Part shown: in pieces, positions 1 to 4,465 of the stretch | Position numbering within the stretch: the first letter of the stretch is position 1 | Layout of the letters: the number at the start of each line of letters is the position of its first letter | The notes under the pieces: model-generated | The model's database searches: none | What the model was told of the DNA's origin: nothing | What the model saw: only the letters and a program-made list of their open reading frames with translations | Translations under genes and position numbers: made by a program | Assembly (NCBI GenBank): GCA_902774195.1 | Contig: CACYHM010000171.1 | Span: 1 to 5,595 of the forward strand | Length of the DNA stretch: 5,595 nt | From: an uncultured Eubacteriales bacterium | Lineage (GTDB): Bacteria > Bacillota_A > Clostridia > Peptostreptococcales > Anaerovoracaceae | Reading direction: 5' to 3'

Positions 1-164
1 CCCCTGAAGACCGCTCCGTACCACCTGCGGTTGAGAGTGATATGTGCGATGACCAGTACTGTCATCCCTATGCCGATCCATTCGTGCAGCGCTTCCCCTG
101 TGACCTGATACGCCATCAGCAAAAGCAGGAGGACAGTCATGCATATATCTATTACCCTTTTCAT
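1..164 (-). CDS. DUF4405-type membrane cytochrome-like protein, N-terminal part, cut by window edge
   Basis: Only the first 54 residues are in the window. A lysine/arginine start (MKRVID) leads into a hydrophobic helix at about residues 7-20. A short turn follows, then a second helix carrying H27 (in LHEWIG) and H41, ending in NRRWYG. The complete gene at 2655-3494 has the same layout, including two histidines 14 residues apart (H31 and H45) before NRKYYG, so the two are paralogues. Histidines spaced this way on one helix are typical ligands for two stacked b-type hemes, so a membrane electron-transfer role is inferred. The ATG overlaps the TGA of the upstream lipoprotein flavodoxin (ATGA, 161-164), and an AAGGA ribosome binding site lies at 173-177 inside that gene. 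Translation of the two is therefore probably coupled. It is the last visible gene of the TetR-controlled operon. Confidence 0.85.
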   Translation of the reverse strand, partial: MKRVIDICMTVLLLLLMAYQVTGEALHEWIGIGMTVLVIAHITLNRRWYGAVFR

Positions 165-790
165 TGCTTCAGTCCTTCGATCCACGACTTCAGTTCTTCT
201 TCCGAGGCTCCTCCGCCGAATCTTTCACCATCGAGCCATTTGCCGCTCCCGGCGTTATCTGCGAGGTTTTTCCCGCTTCTTCCGATGCCGCTGCTGCTCG
301 ATGTGCAGAACGGGATCATGGTGATGCCGTCAAAATCATAACTTTCAACGAATGTATCCATGATGCGCGGCTCCTCGCCCCACCAGATTGGATAACCGAT
401 GTAGATGGTTTTATAACCTTCGAGCGATACCGGATCGCTTCCGATCTCAGGGCGGACAGAAGCATCATTCTGTTCATGGGTCGTGCGGCTGTCCGAGTCG
501 TTCCAGTCGAGATCCGCATCGGTATATTCCTGAGCCGCCTTTATCTCATATGTATCCGCACCGGTGATGGATGCTATCTTCTCAGCTACTGCTTTGGTGT
601 TGCCTGTTGCCGAGAAGTACACAACAAGCGTATCGCCACTGCCTGCACCAGATGCTGCATCCTGCTCCGTCTGGACATCTTCAGATGCATCAACCTTCTC
701 CGAAGAGTCATTATTTCCTCCGCATCCGGTCAGTACCAGAACAGACATGATCAGCATCAGCGCAGTTATGATCCTTATGTACTTTCTCAT
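161..790 (-). CDS. Exported lipoprotein flavodoxin
   Basis: The 209-residue protein starts with a lipoprotein signal peptide: MRKYIR, a hydrophobic stretch to residue 20, then the lipobox LTGC with lipidated Cys23. A Ser/Asp/Glu/Ala-rich linker spans about residues 24-52. The flavodoxin fold follows: strand LVVYF and phosphate-binding loop SATGNT (60-65), GYPIWWG (132-138) near the flavin ring, and PFCTSSSSGIGRS (160-172). The domain closely resembles the cytosolic flavodoxin at 1433-1909, which lacks signal and linker. It should bind FMN and carry electrons on the outer face of the cytoplasmic membrane. The signal has no twin-arginine motif, so export by Sec and FMN loading outside are inferred. 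The start is supported by a strong GAGGGGGAG ribosome binding site at 795-803. Its stop overlaps the start of the DUF4405 gene. Confidence 0.93.
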   Translation of the reverse strand: MRKYIRIITALMLIMSVLVLTGCGGNNDSSEKVDASEDVQTEQDAASGAGSGDTLVVYFSATGNTKAVAEKIASITGADTYEIKAAQEYTDADLDWNDSDSRTTHEQNDASVRPEIGSDPVSLEGYKTIYIGYPIWWGEEPRIMDTFVESYDFDGITMIPFCTSSSSGIGRSGKNLADNAGSGKWLDGERFGGGASEEELKSWIEGLKQ

Positions 791-807
791 AATTCTCCCC
801 CTCTGTT

Positions 808-1075
808 TTAGTCATTCCACACTTCTTTCGCGAGGCGGAACACAGCCCAGCCCTTAGGCCAGCCGACATACATCGTTGCATGTGTGATGATAGCAGCGAT
901 CTCGTCTTTGGTAACGCCGTGTGCCTTGGCATTCTGCAGGTGATATGTCAGGGATGAATCCGTGATCCCCGTTCCATACTTCGCCGAAGAGTACGTCGTC
1001 ATTGAGATGCGCAAACATAGGGGCGAACTCTCCCAGCTGATCTCTTCCTGCTGTCTGTACGATCTTCTCACTCAT
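808..1075 (-). pseudogene. Carboxymuconolactone decarboxylase-family gene, internal deletion and frameshift
   Basis: The reading frame from ATG 1075 encodes MSEKIVQTAGRDQLGEF and continues through NDDVLFGEVWN, a typical start for small carboxymuconolactone decarboxylase (CMD) proteins. It loses the family pattern at about position 971. A different frame then resumes it with GITDSSLTYHLQNAKA, THATMYVGWPKGWAVFRLAKEVWND and TAA at 808. Relatives have about 20 residues between EVW and the TDSSL-like segment, usually a charged REDKL-SLRDR-type stretch and a hydrophobic helix. Here only one extra G lies between the two blocks. The retained parts total about 88 residues against roughly 110 expected. 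The C-terminal histidine region survives, but no frame joins both parts. An AAGGAG site at 1082-1087 fixes the original start. A short protein could still be made from either frame, but a working CMD fold is unlikely. Confidence 0.85.
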
Positions 1076-1081
1076 TTTTAT

Positions 1082-1087
1082 CTCCTT
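1082..1087 (-). promoter_or_regulatory. Ribosome binding site of the CMD-like gene
   Basis: On the minus strand AAGGAG sits six bases before ATG 1075 and overlaps the TAA of the monooxygenase gene. It decides between this ATG and the in-frame ATG at 1132, which lies inside the upstream gene and would add 19 residues unlike the family. Confidence 0.8.
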
Positions 1088-1418
1088 ATTCTCTGATAAA
1101 GCTCTTGTCGTGATCCGGCACGCCGCTTTCATCCGATATATATCTTTCTACGCTCATATGCAGATCATATTTCTCTCGCAGCTCAGCTATCTCATTCATC
1201 ATGGCCGAAGCATGATGCCTGTCGAGCGACTCCTGATCTTTCCAGCTGTCGATAAGAAGCACTGTCTCAGGATCTTTGAGAGGAATGAAGTATTCGTATC
1301 TTTCATTCCCCGCCTCTGCTCTGATGGCGTCTGCGATCCCTCGCGCTTCCATTTCATCTGCGAAAGCTCTCGCGCTGCCATTACTGCCCTTATAATAAAG
1401 ATTCACCGTTATGCTCAT
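1086..1418 (-). CDS. ABM-domain (YgiN-like) quinol monooxygenase family protein
   Basis: This 110-residue protein matches the small ferredoxin-like alpha/beta-barrel family of antibiotic-biosynthesis monooxygenases and YgiN-type quinol monooxygenases. Visible landmarks are the N-terminal strand ITVNLYYKG, the helix ARAFADEME (16-24), the segment RAEAGNERYEYFIPLKDPETVLLIDSW (33-59), the helix around QESLDRHHAS (62-71) and the closing strand DLHMSVERY. Family members are usually dimers; some oxidise quinols or polyketides without a cofactor, others degrade heme. No substrate can be read from this sequence. The length is normal for the family. An AGAGG site lies just before the ATG, and the gene starts 14 bases after the cytosolic flavodoxin stop. 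Pairing with flavodoxins in a TetR operon fits a role in quinone or electrophile handling, which is inference. Confidence 0.9.
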   Translation of the reverse strand: MSITVNLYYKGSNGSARAFADEMEARGIADAIRAEAGNERYEYFIPLKDPETVLLIDSWKDQESLDRHHASAMMNEIAELREKYDLHMSVERYISDESGVPDHDKSFIRE

Positions 1419-1432
1419 ATCTTTACCTCTGC

Positions 1433-1909
1433 TTACTGCGCATTCTCCAGCATTCTTTTGATCGCTGACTCATCCGGACGGTTGATCTGGACGCCCTTTG
1501 CCCACTTCACATCGCCGCTTACATTCTTATGCAGGGCAGTGTCGCTTCTGCCGACACCGCTTCCGCCGGAAGTGCAGAACGGGATGATGGTCTTTCCGGA
1601 GAAATCGTAGCTCTCAAGGAAGGTCTCGACTATGCGAGGCGCAACGCCCCACCAAATCGGGAAGCCGATGATCACCGTGTCATACGAATCCATGTTTTCC
1701 ACGCTGCCTGCGATCTCAGGTCTTGAGGAAGGATCGTTCATCTCAACGCTGCTGCGGCTTGTTTTGTTCATGTAGTTGAGGTCAGCGCTTGTGTATTTCT
1801 CCTTCGGAACGATCTCATAAAAATCTCCTCCGCTCACCCTTGCGATCTCCTCGCCAACGCGCTTAGTCACTCCGCTTGCGGAGAATACAGCTACTAAAGT
1901 CTTACTCAT
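1433..1909 (-). CDS. Flavodoxin, cytosolic
   Basis: This 158-residue protein is a complete short flavodoxin. Strand TLVAVF is followed by phosphate-binding loop SASGVT (10-15), then YEIVPKEKYTSADLNY (31-46), NDPSSRPEI (58-66), GFPIWWG (82-88), which should contact the flavin ring, and PFCTSGGSGVGRS (110-122). It has no signal peptide or membrane segment, so it should bind FMN and transfer low-potential electrons in the cytoplasm. Members of this anaerobe flavodoxin group are often annotated only by fold, and the partner here is unknown. The ribosome binding site AAGGAGAT lies at 1917-1924. The gene begins 17 bases after the end of the TetR fragment, so it belongs to the TetR-controlled transcript. 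It is paralogous to the lipoprotein flavodoxin at 161-790. Confidence 0.95.
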   Translation of the reverse strand: MSKTLVAVFSASGVTKRVGEEIARVSGGDFYEIVPKEKYTSADLNYMNKTSRSSVEMNDPSSRPEIAGSVENMDSYDTVIIGFPIWWGVAPRIVETFLESYDFSGKTIIPFCTSGGSGVGRSDTALHKNVSGDVKWAKGVQINRPDESAIKRMLENAQ

Positions 1910-1926
1910 TTATTTCATCTCCTTCT

Positions 1927-2109
1927 TCAATTCTTCAAAAGCCTTTTCAGGCAGTTATATGTGATTTCATAGATCGTCTGGTATTTGTAATCGACTCCCG
2001 CCTCTTTCATTGCATCTTTCTGTTTGGTTGTTACTTCAGCGTACGGATAGATGCCGAACATGAACGGGAAGAACACATACATTATCTGTTCGACTTCAGC
2101 GTCACTCAT
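1927..2109 (-). pseudogene. Detached C-terminal part of the TetR-family regulator
   Basis: This 60-residue frame begins MSDAEVEQIMYVFFPFMFGIYPYAEVT and ends ITYNCLKRLLKN. The YVFFPFMFGIYPY stretch and the closing helix are typical of the C-terminal ligand-binding and dimerisation region of Firmicute TetR-family regulators; such a sequence is not known as a free protein. Together with the N-terminal 135 residues it gives about 195 residues, a normal TetR length. The ATG overlaps the TGA of the N-terminal frame (ATGA, 2106-2109), so reinitiation could make it as a separate chain, but no ribosome binding site other than the upstream hairpin region is visible. The simplest reading is a one-base loss: adding one base between GAA and TG would give FPE-M/L-SDAEVEQ in one frame. 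Confidence 0.85.
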
Positions 2110-2513
2110 TCCGGAAATGTGTTTCCGGCCCTCTTGAATGAAGCGAGGAGCTCTTTGCGGCTGTTCTCTTCCATGTCATAGTTGTTCATCGAGAGGAGCC
2201 TGAGAAGCTGTTTTCTTCTCTCGAGAGACTTTGCGATCTGTTCAGCAAGTTCCGTGCGGGAAAACACCTTGTCGCTGCTGAGTATCTTTTCAAGATCCTC
2301 GTTCCATCTGTCATATTCTCTTTCAAACAGCGCAAGGAAGATCTCCTCTTTGGTCTGGAAGTAGTTATAGATCGTCGGCCTCGAGAAGGATGTGACAGTG
2401 CTGATCTCCTTGAGAGTTATGTCTTTGAAGCTCATCGTCTGATAGAGCTGCTCGCACGCAGCGACGATCTCGTCTCTTCTCTGTGCGATGATTTCCGGCG
2501 TTCCTTTGAACAT
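2106..2513 (-). CDS. TetR/AcrR-family repressor, truncated by frameshift (N-terminal part)
   Basis: The 135 residues contain a complete TetR DNA-binding domain: helix 1 around IIAQRRDEIVAACEQL (8-23), FKDITLKEIS (29-38), recognition helix SRPTIYNYF (44-52), and the usual TKEEIFLALF (54 onward). The frame then continues through KQLLRLLSMNNYDMEENSRKELLASFKRAGNTFPE and stops early. The rest of the ligand domain is in another frame at 1927-2109. As the first gene after a promoter with two palindromic operators, it was almost certainly the repressor of its own operon. If the fragment is all that is made, it lacks the main dimerisation helices and probably represses poorly, leaving the operon derepressed. 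The start is fixed by AGGGGAG four bases before the ATG. A sequencing error or frameshifting during translation could also explain the break. Confidence 0.9.
   Translation of the reverse strand: MFKGTPEIIAQRRDEIVAACEQLYQTMSFKDITLKEISTVTSFSRPTIYNYFQTKEEIFLALFEREYDRWNEDLEKILSSDKVFSRTELAEQIAKSLERRKQLLRLLSMNNYDMEENSRKELLASFKRAGNTFPE
2111..2128 (-). repeat. Perfect inverted repeat at the TetR break point
   Basis: CCGGAAA and TTTCCGG form 7-bp arms around a four-base loop. In the mRNA the hairpin ends two bases before the TGA that stops the TetR N-terminal frame. Such a hairpin can promote small deletions or assembly errors, and could also affect translation there. Confidence 0.85.
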
Positions 2514-2517
2514 GATT

Positions 2518-2524
2518 CTCCCCT
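2518..2524 (-). promoter_or_regulatory. Ribosome binding site of the TetR gene
   Basis: AGGGGAG on the minus strand lies four bases before ATG 2513 and supports that start as the first gene of the operon. Confidence 0.8.
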
Positions 2525-2532
2525 TTCATTAA

Positions 2533-2549
2533 GTTGACACCGTGTCAAC
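2533..2549. promoter_or_regulatory. Operator O2, 17-bp palindrome over the transcription start
   Basis: GTTGACAC, a central base and GTGTCAAC form a perfect palindrome with 8-bp arms. Its core is identical to O1, 36 bp away. It begins at about the predicted +1, so a bound dimer would block initiation or early elongation. The match to O1 and position ahead of a tetR gene make it a TetR-type operator; the binding itself is inferred. Confidence 0.85.
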
Positions 2550-2555
2550 AACCGA

Positions 2556-2584
2556 ATGATAGCATCCGTTTGACACCGTGTCAA
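2556..2584 (-). promoter_or_regulatory. Sigma-70-type promoter of the TetR redox operon
   Basis: On the minus strand a consensus -35 TTGACA (2579-2584) is followed after exactly 17 bp by TATCAT (2556-2561), one mismatch from TATAAT. Transcription should begin near 2548-2550, giving a leader of about 35 bases before the TetR ATG. The -35 box is the left arm of operator O1, so repressor and RNA polymerase should compete directly. Confidence 0.88.
2570..2584. promoter_or_regulatory. Operator O1, 15-bp palindrome containing the -35 box
   Basis: TTGACACCGTGTCAA has 7-bp arms around one central base and matches the core of O2 exactly. Its arm supplies the -35 hexamer of the minus-strand promoter. 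Two identical sites flanking one -10 box are the expected layout of a tightly autorepressed TetR-family operon. Confidence 0.87.
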
Positions 2585-2611
2585 CCATTATTTTCTGAAC
2601 CTTTGACATAT

Positions 2612-2636
2612 AAAAACACAGCCGTTAGCGGCTGTG
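2612..2636 (-). terminator. Rho-independent terminator after the DUF4405 gene
   Basis: The minus strand reads CACAGCCG, loop CTAA, CGGCTGTG, then five Ts. This GC-rich 8-bp stem and U tract start 18 bases after the DUF4405 stop codon. It separates that transcript from the operon promoter about 28 bases farther on. Confidence 0.93.
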
Positions 2637-2654
2637 CCTTCGCATGAACATTTT

Positions 2655-3494
2655 CTACACAGATTGACCACTGTACAGCTCATAATATTCAGCTTCTGCC
2701 TGTGATGCCTGGTTCTCTCCCTTACCGCATCGCGGTGACAGCAGACTGCAGTGTTTGCCGCATCCGCTGCAGAACAGTGATCCGAGATAATCATCAAGCG
2801 AAACCGTTTCTTCCGGTTCAGGATCAGGCTCGACCTCGATCACATACCCGTCCTGATCATCCGGATCATCTCCTTCTACGATCAGTTCATTGTTCTGGTC
2901 AGCGCTGCTCTGATCGATTTCTGTCCCGCTGTTATCACCTGAAGGAAGAAGGCTTGCCGCACCTGCCATGCTGCTGAAGCTATTCTTTACTACAAGCAGT
3001 GCAAAGAGAAGCGCCATCACTCTCATTCCTGCTGATTTTACTCTGACTGCAGCAGCATCCTCTGTTGTCAGGTCTATGATGCCCTCAAACATTTTCGCAT
3101 GCATGCATACATGTGCGAAAACACATATGAGAAGCACTGCGCCGCAGATTGCATGGACAGGTATCCAGATACTGCTGCTGAACAGTCCGGCTATTCCCGG
3201 GAATAGATATTCCGAAACCGCTACCGAGCTTACCAGCATGATGACAACTGTTATCGGAAGGATGATGTTTATCGCAAATGATATCTTTCCTTTTGTACCG
3301 GCCCTCCCGTCACGGATCGCTTTGATCATCGCTCCGTAGTATTTTCGGTTTATCGCCATATGGACAATGAATCCTGCAAGAAGTATGGTTCCCAGCAGCT
3401 CGTGCATCAGTCCTCCTGTCAGCGAGTAATGCATCAGTACCATGAGCAGCACAAGCATTATTCCGTCCATTATAAGTCTGCGTTTTGTATTCAT
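2655..3494 (-). CDS. DUF4405-type membrane protein, probable b-type cytochrome with four-Cys tail
   Basis: The 279-residue protein has about five membrane helices (near 8-24, 31-49, 72-94, 109-131 and 149-166). The positive stretch NRKYYGAMIKAIRDGRAGTKGK (49-70) places that loop inside. Helix 2 carries H31 and H45 and helix 4 carries H114 and H128. Both pairs are 14 apart, the spacing of bis-heme ligands in cytochrome b and ferric-reductase-like proteins. H132 is a further histidine. After the last helix comes an acidic, Ser/Asp-rich linker (about 169-235). A tail with C242, C245, C249 and C256 follows, predicted to be outside the cell; a metal or Fe-S site is possible but unproven. Heme binding is inferred from spacing, not shown. 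The start has a purine-rich GAAAGAGAG upstream. The gene ends at a strong terminator and resembles the partial gene at 1-164. Confidence 0.87.
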   Translation of the reverse strand: MNTKRRLIMDGIMLVLLMVLMHYSLTGGLMHELLGTILLAGFIVHMAINRKYYGAMIKAIRDGRAGTKGKISFAINIILPITVVIMLVSSVAVSEYLFPGIAGLFSSSIWIPVHAICGAVLLICVFAHVCMHAKMFEGIIDLTTEDAAAVRVKSAGMRVMALLFALLVVKNSFSSMAGAASLLPSGDNSGTEIDQSSADQNNELIVEGDDPDDQDGYVIEVEPDPEPEETVSLDDYLGSLFCSGCGKHCSLLSPRCGKGENQASQAEAEYYELYSGQSV

Positions 3495-3592
3495 TTCTGA
3501 CTCTCTTTCACTCTGCTATTCTGTATCCTGTAACACAGAGTAGCAGCTGAAGCTTAAATGAAACAAAAGCAGGTACGCATCAGACAGTAGTT
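3495..3592. other. Intergenic gap between macrodomain and DUF4405 genes
   Basis: This 98-base gap holds an inverted repeat and the DUF4405 ribosome binding site. No convincing -35/-10 pair was found on the minus strand: TTGTTT at about 3563-3568 has only a poor TACTCT partner. The macrodomain gene is not followed by a U-tract terminator, so readthrough into the DUF4405 gene is possible. Confidence 0.5.
3513..3546. repeat. 12-bp inverted repeat upstream of the DUF4405 gene
   Basis: CTGCTATTCTGT (3513-3524) and ACAGAGTAGCAG (3535-3546) pair over 12 bp with one imperfect position, around a 10-base loop. On the minus-strand transcript the imperfect pair is C-A; there is no following U tract, so it is not a standard terminator. 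It could be a leader hairpin or an operator for the DUF4405 gene. Confidence 0.7.
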
Positions 3593-4426
3593 TTAGAAGA
3601 GTTCCTCGTAATATCTTTTGTCCTCATCCTTGAACACATTGAACACCGCCCTGTCCAGGCTGCCCGGATCCCCGGTCATCCACTCAGTCACAGTCTGCAC
3701 TGCGATCGCGGCGGCACGCTTATTCGGAAAGCGGAATACCCCGGTGGAAATGCAACAGAATGCAACGCTCCTGAGCCCGTTATCTTTGCACATGTTCAAG
3801 ATATTTCTGTAGCAGTCTGCCAGATCCTGTTCAAGCTGCGGCGTCAGTCCGTACTGAACGACCGGTCCGACTATATGTATGACTTTTTTTGCCGGAAGAT
3901 TATATGCATCTGTCAGCATAGGGACCGCTGTCGGCTGTTCATATCCCTCGCCGAACTGAAGTCTCAGAGAATTCATGCGTCTGGCACAGTCTTCACGAAG
4001 CTGTACTCCGGCATATGTATGGATGCAGTTATCTATGCATGTGTGCATCGGTATGAAGCACCCGAGCATCTGGGAATTCGCCGCGTTTACTATGGCGTCC
4101 GCTGCGATGCGGGTTATATCTCCCTGCCAGATGGATATATTGTCAGCGAAAGGACGGGTGCTCCCAAGACTCTCCCTGACTGTCGGCATTTCTGAGATAT
4201 TGACTATGCCTTTTTCAAGCGCGCGGCCCTTCAGATAGCTGTCCTGAACTGCCAGAACAGCTGCAGACGCAGGCTTTGGCATCCTCACATTCATAAGTGA
4301 TCTGAGAAGGCGCTGCTTGCCTTCGGTATCTTCCGGTATCCTTACCCTTTTGTATTCAGGTGACTCAGCCTTGAAGCTCTCTACAAGATAGTCAAGTCTT
4401 TGCTTCTGATCCATATTCTTTTCCAT
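3593..4426 (-). CDS. Zinc-type macrodomain protein-ADP-ribose hydrolase
   Basis: From ATG 4426 the protein has 277 residues. Residues 1-95 form an N-terminal helical extension (RLLRSLMNVRMP) common to this bacterial group. The macrodomain runs from about 97: QGDITRIAADAIVNAANSQM (101-120) is the ADP-ribose-binding start. Next is GCFIPMHTCIDNCIHTYAG (122-140) with the C123-x4-H128-x-C130 pattern of zinc-containing macrodomains, and then LREDC. The phosphate loop CISTGVFRFPNKRAA lies at 225-239. Enzymes of this class remove ADP-ribose from proteins; some act on lipoyl-carrier proteins alongside a SirTM sirtuin. No sirtuin, GcvH-like or lipoate ligase gene is visible, so the target is unknown. 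An upstream ATG at 4456 would add MDLTYKGGPA but lacks a good ribosome site. The gene starts 39 bases after the HD-GYP stop and may share its transcript. Confidence 0.93.
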   Translation of the reverse strand: MEKNMDQKQRLDYLVESFKAESPEYKRVRIPEDTEGKQRLLRSLMNVRMPKPASAAVLAVQDSYLKGRALEKGIVNISEMPTVRESLGSTRPFADNISIWQGDITRIAADAIVNAANSQMLGCFIPMHTCIDNCIHTYAGVQLREDCARRMNSLRLQFGEGYEQPTAVPMLTDAYNLPAKKVIHIVGPVVQYGLTPQLEQDLADCYRNILNMCKDNGLRSVAFCCISTGVFRFPNKRAAAIAVQTVTEWMTGDPGSLDRAVFNVFKDEDKRYYEELF

Positions 4427-4433
4427 CGCAGGT

Positions 4434-4441
4434 CCCCCTTT
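4434..4441 (-). promoter_or_regulatory. Ribosome binding site that decides the macrodomain start
   Basis: AAAGGGGG on the minus strand ends seven bases before ATG 4426, an ideal spacing. The alternative ATG at 4456 has no comparable site, so the shorter start is preferred. Confidence 0.75.
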
Positions 4442-4465
4442 ATATGTGAGATCCATGTCCCGTTA

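Noticed and set aside
164..811. 215-residue plus-strand open frame
   Set aside because: It is antisense to the lipoprotein flavodoxin, has no family resemblance or ribosome binding site, and its residue mix is that of a shadow frame.
1110..1610. 166-residue plus-strand open frame
   Set aside because: It lies opposite the monooxygenase and cytosolic flavodoxin genes, both of which match families well.
2534..2575. Plus-strand promoters from the TTGACA arms of the two operators
   Set aside because: At 17-18 bp the -10 candidates (TGATAG, TTCTGA, TCTGAA) are poor, and there is no plus-strand gene to express.
2603..2608. A third TTGACA on the plus strand, possible extra operator half-site or plus-strand promoter
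   Set aside because: There is no matching GTGTCAA arm, and no -10 box 16-18 bp downstream on the plus strand; that area is the terminator stem.
3513..3546. Inverted repeat as a Rho-independent terminator of the macrodomain gene
   Set aside because: No run of Ts follows the stem on either strand, unlike the clear terminator at 2612-2636.
4427..4456. Longer start for the macrodomain protein
   Set aside because: It adds ten residues without family support and lacks a ribosome site, while ATG 4426 has an excellent one.
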